Part shown: one piece after another, positions 1 to 9,320 of the stretch
How the letters are laid out: each line of letters begins with the position of its first letter
How positions within the stretch are numbered: the first letter of the stretch is position 1
Source of the DNA: Salticus scenicus
Taxonomy: Eukaryota; Arthropoda; Arachnida; Araneae; Salticidae
DNA length: 64,000 nucleotides
Reading direction: 5' to 3'
Assembly (NCBI GenBank): GCA_963930645.1
Contig: OZ005648.1
Coordinates: forward strand, 246,551,436 to 246,615,435
Translations under genes and position numbers: made by a program
Notes under the pieces: model-generated
Databases searched by the model: none
The model's input: the letters and a program-made list of their open reading frames with translations, nothing else
Told to the model about the DNA's origin: nothing

Positions 1-59
1 TATTGTTCTATTTGTGTTACTACTTAATATTCGTGCTATAATTTCTCCGCCATTACATC

Positions 60-249
60 ATGGAAAATCGATTGCCTCTGGAAAAAATATTTCAGTTTAT
101 TCAAAGTTCGATCGGAAGTAGATGTTTAACTGAAGCTGAACAAATATTAGTTTCAAATATTCTTTACTTCCATTAGCCGAAGCAACTGAAATTTTAAATT
201 TGTCATTTGGAAATAAATGGCAGCTTAATTCCGGTTTTCTTGATCCTTT
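60..249 (+). pseudogene. Possible coding fragment, frame-broken, unknown family
   Basis: An ATG at 60 opens 38 codons (starting MENRLPLEKIF) that end at a TAG at 174. From 176 a second frame stays open to the MITE at 258 and, disregarding that MITE, to a stop near 540. Composition (EKIFQFIQSS, EAEQILVSNI) is protein-like rather than low-complexity. Either the segment is a frameshifted pseudogene, or TAG at 174-176 is part of a splice acceptor (ttccattag). I do not recognise a family. The absence of other coding signal nearby keeps confidence low. Confidence 0.25.
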
Positions 250-257
250 GGAGCTAC

Positions 258-466
258 CATAGAATAATGATAAAGGAAGAAGGAGCACGCCAATAGTCTT
301 AATGCTTACAAACCCCTTCTAGTGAAATGCCAGCGAAAGCTACTTTTGCTCCTCTCAACATTGAAGTTTGTTAATAAAGGCTTGTTAATAATCGCTGTTT
401 TTTGTGGCAACACAACAGCTTATGTAGAAACACTTATGCTCCTTCTTCCTTTATTATTATTCTATG
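258..466. mobile_element. hAT-like MITE, copy 1 (209 bp)
   Basis: Terminal inverted repeats start CATAGAATAATGATAAAGGA and end with TCCTTTATTATTATTCTATG. It is flanked by an 8 bp duplication ggagctac (250-257 and 467-474). An 8 bp TSD is typical of hAT elements. A second copy of the same family lies at 34621-34830. No transposase is encoded; the short ORF here is incidental. Confidence 0.85.
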
Positions 467-474
467 GGAGCTAC

Positions 475-1364
475 ACTGTGGCACACAGCAGTATGTGTTA
501 TCTTTTTTACCGGATTTATTCATTTTTATTCGATAAATATATGTGAAACATCGAATATACAGCAAGCAATGGCGTCTTGACGAAAGCTATCCATGGTATT
601 GTTAATTTCACCATAGCCCACCAGAGGGCTAGCATTTCCTTACAATCGTGGATAGGAATGTTTTAAATAATATTAACGCAGTTGGTTCTTAAGGGAAAAA
701 AAAAAAAAAAAAAAAACGCAGTAATTTCTCAATTTTCTTTTGGCAATCACTCAAATAAAATTTAGTAATCTTGATTTCAAGTACATCGCTAAAATCAAGC
801 ACAATCATTTTTCTTTGACAATAATATTATTTTCCTTACAAAATAAAATATCTTCTAATAGACAATTTAACCAATTAGCCAGAACTGTAAGTAATATTTT
901 TATATTATAAATAAGACATGGTTAATATTGAACCTTATCCGATTTTAAATTTATAAATTATTTATACTATAATTATCTTTTAATAATAATTAATTTAAGG
1001 ATTTAATAATAATAAAAAATATTTTAAAAAATTGCAATTAATTTTAATATTAGAGTGAGACTAGGATGTTTCTCTCTCTAAAAGTCTAGAATTTAACAAA
1101 AAATTAGATGGTGATTATAATATTTAACATGTAATCGTGCTCCTTCTATAAATTTCAAATTTTCGCAACATTTCGTCTTTTATGATAAATTTACTTTAAT
1201 AATTTTGTATATTCCAAACGTATTTTAATTTAAAGGAGTATTTTCTTAAAGTGTTTGAAAAAAGTGACTTTAAAAAATAAAAAGAGTTATTCAGTTTTAA
1301 AATAGGATAATTCTTGTACATTTTGAACAAATATTGAACAAATTATTTTTACGGTAAAAATTTA
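475..1364. other. AT-rich non-coding stretch
   Basis: No gene signal is seen. It holds a poly-A run near 697-715 and long A/T-rich low-complexity sequence. A reading frame at the left edge may be the tail of the frame-broken fragment that starts at 60. Confidence 0.5.
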
Positions 1365-1650
1365 TTTGAGGGTGCCCCCTTGGCGAAATTGTGGCGCATT
1401 TTTGCTAATAACCTATAACACTATATACATATAACCTATACATATACACATAACTATATACGTATAACCTATACATATAAATAGGCTATTCCCGAAACAA
1501 TTGTTGCGAGTTTATTACATTTTATGGTGTTTATTCAAAGTTTGTAAGTAATAATTTTTACAACGCCAGTTTTGTGATGCTTCTTTATTAAATAACCTTA
1601 ATATATTTACCGCGATCACAACTTGGCGAGAATCAAGGGGCACCCTCAAA
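1365..1650. mobile_element. Small TA-flanked inverted-repeat element
   Basis: The ends are TTTGAGGGTGCCCC (1365 on) and GGGGCACCCTCAAA (to 1650), with TA on both sides (1363-1364, 1651-1652). The inner parts of the ends also match imperfectly (cttggcgaaa against ttctcgccaag). The middle has a tandem 'ataacctatacatata' microsatellite (about 1407-1480). TA flanks suggest a Tc1/mariner-type MITE; no coding sequence. Confidence 0.6.
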
Positions 1651-1899
1651 TATAGTCTAACCGTCATAAACAATATTCTGTATGTTTCTGGTGTAATGTA
1701 AAGAAAAGAGTACGTGGTTGGCGCGTTTAATTTTTTCAAAACAGTTTTAGCATAGGACCCTCTTGGCAATCGTTAATATTTCCCACCGAAATACGCCGGA
1801 TGGTTTTCGCCAAGGGCTTAGATTCTGTGACCTCGATATTCTTTTTAACTCTAGCCGCATGTAAGTAAATTATAAATACTAAATAAATAAATAATTAAA

Positions 1900-1982
1900 A
1901 GAAAGAAAGAAAGAAAAAAAAAAAAAAAAAAAAAAAAAAGAAAGCGAATTATCTATTTTCAGAAACCTATTTTGTACAAAAA

Positions 1983-2016
<34 letters not shown>
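1900..2016. repeat. Poly-A run followed by poly-T run
   Basis: A long A tract (about 1914-1939) and a T tract (about 1988-2014) face each other across about 50 bp. They may be the tails of two oppositely oriented retro-insertions; no coding remnant remains to say which. Confidence 0.4.
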
Positions 2017-2018
<2 letters not shown>

Positions 2019-2127
2019 GAAACTTTACTTCTGCAAGTGCTATTTTAAACCTACCCATATAATAGAAATGAAAACAGAATAAAAAAACAGAATAAAAAAT
2101 AGAATAATATGCCATAACATATGGCAT

Positions 2128-2192
2128 ATTTAAGTCGTTAAATAAACAAAAGAGAAAATTATAATAGGGTTTTTGAGTATTTTGCTCTATAT
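2128..2192. repeat. Left piece of a dispersed repeat split by the BEL/Pao insertion
   Basis: The sequence 'gtcgttaaataaacaaaag...aaattataataggg' matches the start of the repeat units at about 59490 and 60340. The same family resumes right of the BEL element at 34477. The BEL/Pao copy therefore landed inside an existing repeat unit. Confidence 0.6.
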
Positions 2193-2197
2193 AGTAT

Positions 2198-2581
2198 TGT
2201 TATGTAACGTGATGTGAAGATAACAATAAATACTCGTTCTTTCATTCACAAACTAATACTGTATTAAACATACAATACACAGATTTATGCGTTGAAAACA
2301 TAAGTTGTGATAAAACATTGCGATTGAATAATAAACAATATAATGTTAAGTAACAATGCGAAAATAATGCGAAAGATAGCATGCAAGTTACCGTGCGGAT
2401 GAAAAAGAACATTTCTTAAACTGTTCTTTGCGGTTTCTGTTTTTGTAGAGTTGAGATGTTCGTACCTGTTGAACAGAAAAAAAGTAAAGTTGAGATGGAA
2501 ACAGTTAAATCGAAAGTGTCATTGAGTGCGGAGTTCGATTATGTTAAGAATCGAATATGACTGGATGGTGGGAATCGAACA
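2198..2581 (-). repeat. BEL/Pao 3' LTR
   Basis: Matches 34088-34471 end to end with about 11 substitutions. It lies downstream of the integrase on the coding strand, so it is the 3' LTR. Left flank is the TSD agtat. Confidence 0.93.
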
Positions 2582-2603
2582 TGACTCCCACCCTATCAGA
2601 GCG

Positions 2604-2951
2604 CTAGTCCTGATATAATGGGAGAACAGCAATTTTGTTAACAGTTCTTTTAAAAACAGAGTCTTTAGTTCTTATAGATACTACTCTGACCAGTCCGTCG
2701 CTACCGGTGTGAACCTTTGTAATTCGACCAGTTGGCCAGGATAAAGGTGAGCAGCTGTGGTCTATGATAACCACCGATTCTCCTTCCTTGATATTTGTTG
2801 CAGGATGTTGCCATTTATTTCTTAATTGCAAGGAACTGAGATACTCCTTTTTCCAAGCCATAGAAATATCTCGTCTCATTTTTTGCACCAGTTGACATCG
2901 GTTCTTGAGATTCCTGCTACAGGATAATGGTTCATCTGCAGGTAAAAGCAT
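2604..2951 (-). pseudogene. BEL/Pao integrase C-terminal region (DUF5641-like)
   Basis: A 115-codon open stretch contains RRDISMAWKKEYLSSLQLRNKW, then GESVVIIDHS, WPTGRITKVHTGSDGLVRVV and an ending like VNKIAVLPL. This is the basic domain that closes BEL/Pao and related integrases. It is separated by about 135 bp from the main pol frame at 3087, so a stop or frameshift divides what was one polyprotein. It lies just inside the 3' LTR, as expected. Confidence 0.85.
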
Positions 2952-3086
2952 GACATCACCTGTAAGAAAATGTGATGGGGTGAGAACATTAATAGAGTCT
3001 GTATCAGAATCAGTACTTTTAAAGAGGGGACGTGAATTTAATAAGGATTCGATTTGTGTTCGATTTAGCGCTCAGTTCCTCAAATG

Positions 3087-5507
3087 TCAACGTGTATCGC
3101 CGATTACTCGTTTAATGTGAAATTTACAGGAACGTATTGCAGCTTCCCAAATTCCTCCGAAATGAGGTGATGCGGAAGGAATAAAATGCCACTCTATTGC
3201 GGCTTGTGTTAAATAATGTGCTACGCATTCATTTCTTGGTAAAGACAATATCTGTTTTATTTCACCGAGTTTCCTTTTAGCACCAACAAAATTGGTTGCG
3301 TTATCGCTGTAAATATGACTAGGAGAACCACGTCTAGCACTGAAACGTTGTAAGGCAGCTATAAATACGTCAGTCGTGAAATCGCTGACAGCTTCGATGT
3401 GTACTGCTTTTGTAGCAAGGCAAATGAATAAAACTATGTATCCTTTTGTTGTTTTAGAGCCACGACCCTTGTTAAATTTTATATACATTGGACCAGCATA
3501 GTCCACACCACATGCAAAGAAAGGTCGCTCGAGATTTACTCGATGTGGTGGTAAGTTTCCCATGAGCTGGGGTGTAGAAGTAGCTTTGAAACGGAAGCAT
3601 TTCACGCATTTATAAACAAGCTTATTGATTAATCTTTTTCCACCAATGATCCAATATGCCTGTTTTATAATGTGGGATAACAATGATGGTCCTGCATGCA
3701 AGTGTGCAATATGTTTCTCTTGTATAATAAGGTCGCTCAATTTGTGTTTAGACGGCAATATTACCGGATGCTTTTCGTTAAATGATAATTGAGCATTTTG
3801 TAAGCGATCTCCCACCCGTAACAGACCGTTCTGGTCAATGAATGGGTGTAGAGAGTGTAAATAACTTTTTCTAGACAAAATGTTTTGATTCTTGATGTGT
3901 TTTAAGTCTTCGTGAAAGTATTTATTTTGTACCCATCGAATGATGTCCTCTTCGGCGTGTTTAGTTTCCCTACATGTAAGAGGGGAACAAGAATCATCTG
4001 TTGAGACATGAACTTTACTTGCTGACTTGCAGTTATTTATGAATCTTATGCAATATGCCAGAATGCGTTTGATTTTAAAAAGTGAAGAAAATTTATGGAA
4101 TAGTTGATCATAAAGATCATTAGATGTATCAATATGGTAAGACAAAATGAGATCAGTTTTCTTTTCAGCCGAAATTTGATCCTCGATTTTCTTAGATTTA
4201 GGCGCGTCATTTGGCCAATGTGTAGGATCCAAAAGTAGCCAACTTGGGCCATTCCACCATAAGTTGCATTCAGGAAAACTTTTAGGATCGATGCCCCGAG
4301 AAGCGATATCAGCGGGGTTTTCTTTAGATGGAACGTGTCTCCAATGTTTTGTGGGAAGAACATCTGATATTTGTGAAGTTTTATTTGCAACAAAAGTTTT
4401 CCACTTACGTGGATGTGCGGATAACCAAGAAAGAACAACTGTTGAATCTGTCCATGCGTAAATGTCAAAATTATAATTTTCTAATATTTTTATGACTGAA
4501 CAAAATAACTTAGGTAATAAATAAGCACCACAAAGTTCCAATTTGGGAACGGAAATTTGCTTGATAGGAGCTACTTTAGTTTTGGCAACTAAGAGTGAGA
4601 CTTTTGATTTGTTATCATGAGTCTGTCGACAATAGATTGCAGCGGCGTAAGCATGTGTTGACGCATCGCTGAAACCATGTAATTCAAATGTACTATCGGA
4701 TGAAAGCGTGACGCATCTAGGAACATAAAATTGGCTAATTTTATTGAATGAATTCTCATACTTAATGAGCTCCTCTTCAAATTGTTGCGGAATAGGAGAC
4801 TCCCAGTCTCCCTTTGTTAACCAGAGCTTTTTATAAAATATTTTTAACACTACTGTACAAGGTGAAATTAACCCTAGAGGATCAAAAATGCGTGCGGATT
4901 CAGACAAAATGCGTCTTTTTGTTAGTGGTGGCTTGAGTGTAAGTGCAGTTTTGAAAATAAATGTATCTGCTAAAGAGTTCCAGTAAAGCCCTAGAACTTT
5001 AGAACTTTCATTGTTGTTTGGTATTATTTTAAAGTCTGTATCTGTGATGCAATTTTCTCGAAATTCCGTAAGGAATTCATTCGAATTGGAATTCCACTTT
5101 CTCAAATGAAACCCATGTTCCTGCAAAACATTAGCAGTTTCCTTAGCAATTAATATTGCGCTATTAACCGAGTTTGAACCAGATATCAAGTCATCCATAT
5201 ATATATCTTTTAACAAAGTACGCGAGACGTGTGTATTTTGATTATAATCTAGAGCGATTTGCTTAATGCACCTAGTGGCCAAAAAGGATGCTGGAGCAAG
5301 CCCATATGTAACAGTTTTCAATTTATATTCCTTTATTTCCTCATTGGGGTTGTATCTCCAAAGGATTTTTTGATAATTTTGATCGTCCTCAGAAATTAAA
5401 ACCTGGCGGTACATTTTCTCCACGTCTGCAGAAAAAACTATCTCCGGTAATCGAAAATTAAGTAAGATCTCAAAAATGTCTCGTTGTAATTTAGGGCCTA
5501 CACCCAA
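3087..5507 (-). pseudogene. BEL/Pao pol: RT palm, RNase H (peptidase A17 region), integrase
   Basis: An 806-codon open frame on the minus strand. The RT active site reads YMDDL at about residue 107. RNase H-like segments follow (SDASTHAYAAAIY; WTDSTVVLSWLS). The integrase zinc-binding part is HIAHLHAGPSLLSHII followed by CVKCFRFK, and its core has CGVDYAGPMYIK and YSDNATNFVGAK, then HFGGIWEAAIRSCK. Domain order and the A17-type arrangement are BEL/Pao. The N-terminal RT part lies in another frame at 5516-5878 and the C-terminal tail at 2604-2951, so the pol is broken at both ends. Some motifs look intact, but it is not expressible as one protein. Confidence 0.92.
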
Positions 5508-5515
5508 AACTGAAT

Positions 5516-6093
5516 TTAATGATTTACCATCAGAAGTTTTACAGGAACCGTCAAAAAACGACTCTTAATTTTAGTGGTAGTGCTAGAAGGTTTAATAACT
5601 GTGTGATGAGGTAGGAAATATTGCTTCCTTTGAGAAATATTTAGCGAATTCCGAGTAATTACCTCCATGTGTCCTAATTGTACGTATTCATATAAAAAAT
5701 CCTTATATTTTTGTTCGAATTGCAGATTTTCAGAAAATTTCCTCTCCATTGCATATAATCGGGAAAGTGCAGCGGGCTTTGTATTACATAATTCAGATTT
5801 GCATTTATAAAATGGTAATTTTACCACAAAACGGCCTTCTGGATTAACTGAATAATTTTCCTGAAAATGTGACTCCACAAACTGTTCCTCGGGTGAAAGT
5901 AACTTCTCACTTGGATTAAAAACTTCTTCGAATTCCCAAAACCGTTTTAACTCACTATCAATATTAGTTTCGTAAATATGTAAATTTGAAATCGAGTTAG
6001 ATTTTGTCTGAGATTCAGGGCAGTTGCATATTTTTTAAATGCGAAAAATGTCCTTTGTTTATTTTCTCTTATGGCAATGGAGCTGTTAATTTA
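5516..6093 (-). pseudogene. BEL/Pao RT N-terminus and protease-side remnant
   Basis: 5516-5878 is open and contains GRFVVKLPFYK, ALSRLYAMERKF and YVQLGHMEVI, typical of the BEL/Pao RT start; a frameshift near 5510 separates it from the pol frame. Upstream, codons to about 6030 continue the RT linker (LKRFWEFEEVF). From about 6030 to 6093 the frame that would follow the protease carries two stop codons and joins the RT frame out of register. The usual protease-to-RT linker of about 100 residues appears missing here. The segment ends exactly at the Helitron 5' end. Confidence 0.8.
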
Positions 6094-6300
6094 TCTATAT
6101 ATATAAAAATGAATTGCTGTTCGTTAGTCTCACTAAAACTCGAGAACGGCTGAACGGATTTCGATCATTCTTTTTTTGTTTTTTTCCTTATAGGTCAGGA
6201 ATGGTTTAGGAAAAAAAAAATTCGAAAAAATTCGAATAGTTTTCTTATTATTAATTAAAATATGAAAATAATAACCTCCTAATACCTTATAAATAGCCAT

Positions 6301-7009
6301 CACGGAGTAATAAGACAGGAGAAGAAGGTAACGCTGAAATTTTGTGATGCTGTTTTATAATGTTTACAGATGGCGCCACCGTGCAATCCTTCCTTCTCCA
6401 CAGCTTCTGCAATGTTATTCAATGGGGAAATGTCTCGTTTTAATTATTTTTTTAAAAATAATATCAAGCTGAAAAAATTTCGATTGAAAGCAAATTTCAT
6501 TAAATAGAGTATTCTAACCAACATGTTTTTTTTAAGAGCCATTTTATACTAATTTTACTTTGAAAGAAAGCTTTTAAAAAATGACGATTCTTATGAACCG
6601 AAGCTAGCTAAAACAGACAATTGGGAGGAAGGAGAATGGATGAAATTTTGTAAAGAAAAAAAATAAACTTACTTTAGGTGGAGAAAACACGAACTCGGAC
6701 TTTATTTTTCTCCAAGGGCTTTTTTTTTTCTTTTTCTTATCACTATCATAGCCTGTTTTACAACTAGGAACGAAGCATTTACTTGAAACATCTGAATTAT
6801 GCAGTTTTAAGAACTTACAAAGAAATTAAATTGCTTAAAATAAAAAATTTTAAATGTAATACAGCAAAATTCTATTGAAAACAACAGTATATCCGAGCCG
6901 ATGTAGGGAGGAATGACAAGTGGCGCCCTCAATATTTACCAAAAATTTAGATCACAGTTTCGTAGCTTTCTCCCATTGGACCTTCAACTCCTATTAATAT
7001 TACTCCGTG
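6301..7009. mobile_element. hAT-like MITE inside Helitron A (709 bp)
   Basis: Ends are CACGGAGTAATA and TATTACTCCGTG. The 8 bp TSD is atagccat (6293-6300, 7010-7017). Helitron copy B shows the empty site, with a single 'aaatagccattaaaat' near 30618. No transposase motif is seen. The 8 bp TSD points to hAT; the family is not recognised. Confidence 0.85.
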
Positions 7010-7289
7010 ATAGCCATTAAAATATTAGCTATAATTTAATTGTTGCCAAAAAAAATTTACGAGTTCATTTTCTTTCGACATAAAAATAAATAAACGTGAT
7101 TAAATAAATAATTTAATTAAACGTGAGCTTTAAAAAATTGTAAAAAATTAAATTATGTATCTCACAAAAATTGACGTCACTATCGGTTTAAAGATTTCAT
7201 ACGCATTGATAAAGTGCTAATGTAGTTAGTTCTATGATTCAACAGAAAATTTAAAAACACAGTTTATAAAAAGTTTTTTTTTTATAATC

Positions 7290-7440
7290 TATATATATAT
7301 ATATATATATAAATGAATGTTTGTCTGTATGTCCATTATAAAATTGTAAACGGCTTGACCGATTTCGATCATTCTTTTTTTGTTTTTTTCCTTATAGGTC
7401 AGGGATGGTTTAGGAAAGAAAAAAATTGAAAAAATTCGGC
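7290..7440 (+). repeat. Second Helitron 5'-end-like segment inside copy A
   Basis: 'tctatatatat...aaatgaatgtttgtctgtatgtcc' followed by 'gaccgatttcgatcattctttttttg' repeats the Helitron 5' start about 1.2 kb downstream (about 490 bp without the MITE). The same segment is in copy B at about 30897. The family seems to be a composite with two 5'-like ends and one 3' end. Confidence 0.6.
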
Positions 7441-7569
7441 CCCCAAGGGGGAGGAGAGGGGGCAAAACGTGAATTCAAAATATCCTTCATAGCTCAAACA
7501 AAGAAACAGATATCCGTAAAATTTTTGCTTTAAAATATAGCTAATATAAATGTCTAAAAACCAATTCCT

Positions 7570-8520
7570 GGAATTTTCGAAATTTGATCCCCAAGGGGGG
7601 GGGGGCAAAAACAATTAGAAATACAGTTAGGCCTTTCAAAATTGGTACAGATAGGTTTCAATAGCCTGCAAGTCGAATGGGGATATTTTCGAAAGTGTAA
7701 AGTTATTAGGAGGGGAGAGAAGGGGGAGGGGAGAGGGGGGGGGGCAAAAAAATAAAAATAGAGTTAGATCGTTCAAATTTGGTATATAGAGGTTTTCGAT
7801 ACTTACAAATCGATTGCGGATATTTTCGAATTTGTAAAATTATTAGGAGGGGCGGGAAGGGGGGAGCTATGGGCAAAAACAAATAGAAATACAGTTAGGG
7901 CATTCAAAATTGGTACAGATAGGTTTTAAAGGCCTGCAAGTCGAATGGGGATATTTTCGAAAGTGTAAAGTTATTAGGAGGGGTGAGAAGGGGGGGATGG
8001 GATGGGGGGGCAAAAAAATAAAAATAGAGTTAGATCGTTCAAAATTGGTACAGAAATGGTTTTCGATACTTAAAATCGAATGCGGATATTTTTGAATTTG
8101 TAAAATTATTAGGAGGGGCGGTAAGGGGGGGCTATGGGTAAAAACAAATAGAAATGCAGTTAGGCCGTTCAAAATTGGTACAGATTGGTTTTAGATGCCT
8201 GCAAGTCGAATGGGGATATTTTCGAAAGTGTAACGTTATTAGGACGGACGGAAGGGGGGGCGGAGGGGCAAACAAAATAAAATAGAGTTAGATCATTCAA
8301 AATTGGTACATAGAGGTTTTCGATACTTACAAATCGATTGCGGATATTTTCGAATTTTTAAAATTATTGGGAAGGGGGAGAGTGGTGGGGCAAAAAAATA
8401 AAAATAGAGATAGATCGTTCAAAACTGGTGCATAGAGGTTTTTGATATTTACAAATCGATTGCGGATATTTTTGAATTTGTAAAATTATTAGGATAGACG
8501 GGAGGGGGGGTCGAAGGGGG
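7570..8520 (+). repeat. G-rich minisatellite of Helitron A
   Basis: About eight units of roughly 120 bp alternate between two subtypes, one with 'cctgcaagtcgaatggggatattttcgaaagtgtaaa' and one with 'gatacttacaaatcgattgcggatattttcgaa'. Between units lie runs such as ggggagagaagggggaggggagaggggggg. The same array is in copy B (31190-32125). The G runs are all on the plus strand. The ORFs crossing it are frames of the repeat, not genes. Confidence 0.8.
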
Positions 8521-8666
8521 AAATAAGAGTTAGAGCATTTTGGGAATTTTTTCGGAAGGCAGTGAGAACCCGGTGCGACATTTTTCCTAATCAGATTTTG
8601 TTTCGCTTTTTTTTTTTTTTCACGTGATAAAAATTAATGCAATTTTGAGAATTCAGTAATTATAGT

Positions 8667-8800
8667 AGTAGTGTAAAAAGGGGGGTTGAGCAACACGGTG
8701 GAGGGACGGAGGGACGATGAGGGTCAGGGTGGAGGCGCGCCACCACCCTAGACCCACCGTCCCTCCACCGTGTTGCTCAACGCCCCCTTTTTACACTACT
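8667..8800. repeat. Left terminal hairpin of the giant element (134 bp)
   Basis: The first 134 bp are themselves an inverted repeat: AGTAGTGTAAAAAGGGG, then GTTGAGCAACACGGTGGAGG pairs with its complement, ending TTTTTACACTACT. The centre is GGCGCGCC. The two halves differ by a small insertion near 8710-8720. It is strongly GC-rich in an AT-rich setting. An inverted copy ends the right arm. Confidence 0.9.
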
Positions 8801-8826
8801 TAGTCATCATCTTGGACGAAGGGGGT

Positions 8827-9320
8827 GTTGCCACCGGAAGAATAGAAACTGTGCGTTGCCACCGGAAGAATATAAACTTTTAGAGCGTTGCCACCGGAAG
8901 AATAGAAACTTTGGCTATCATCTTGGATGAGGTTTGGTGGTGCCATCTATAGGGAATTTTGAGGAGTTAGATTTATTTTCCTAAATTTCGGACTTAGTAT
9001 TTTTTTTTCACAATTTTGGGGACTTCAAAATTTTTTCGAAGTTAGATTTATTTTCATAAATTTCGGAGACTTAGCATTTGTATTATATAGTTAAAAACAG
9101 GGTATAGACTTTAATATTTAGGTGTTGCCACCGGAAGAATAGAAACTTTTGAAGAGTTGTCATTCGGGGATTATAAATTGATTACAGAATTAAATAGAAA
9201 TTTTCCTATGTATTTCAGTGAATTTGACAAAATAAAACAAAGGGTTGGTGAGTACTATATAATTAAAAACATGGTATAGACATTAAAATTTAGATGTTGC
9301 CATTGGAAGAGTATAAATAA
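8827..9320. repeat. Iteron-like subterminal repeats, left arm
   Basis: The motif GTTGCCACCGGAAGAATA followed by GAAACT or TAAACT occurs at about 8827, 8855, 8887 and 9124, with weaker forms (GTTGCCATTGGAAGAGTATA) near 9295 and 10024. Spacing is about 30 bp in the first three. Mirrored copies lie in the right arm at about 29660-30200. Such repeats beside a terminus commonly bind a transposase or replication protein; that role is inference. Confidence 0.75.

Noticed and set aside
1879..2127. Lys/Phe-rich ORF
   Set aside because: Produced by the poly-A and poly-T runs.
7570..8520. CRISPR-like array
   Set aside because: Units are long, degenerate and contiguous without unique spacers; it is a minisatellite of a Helitron.
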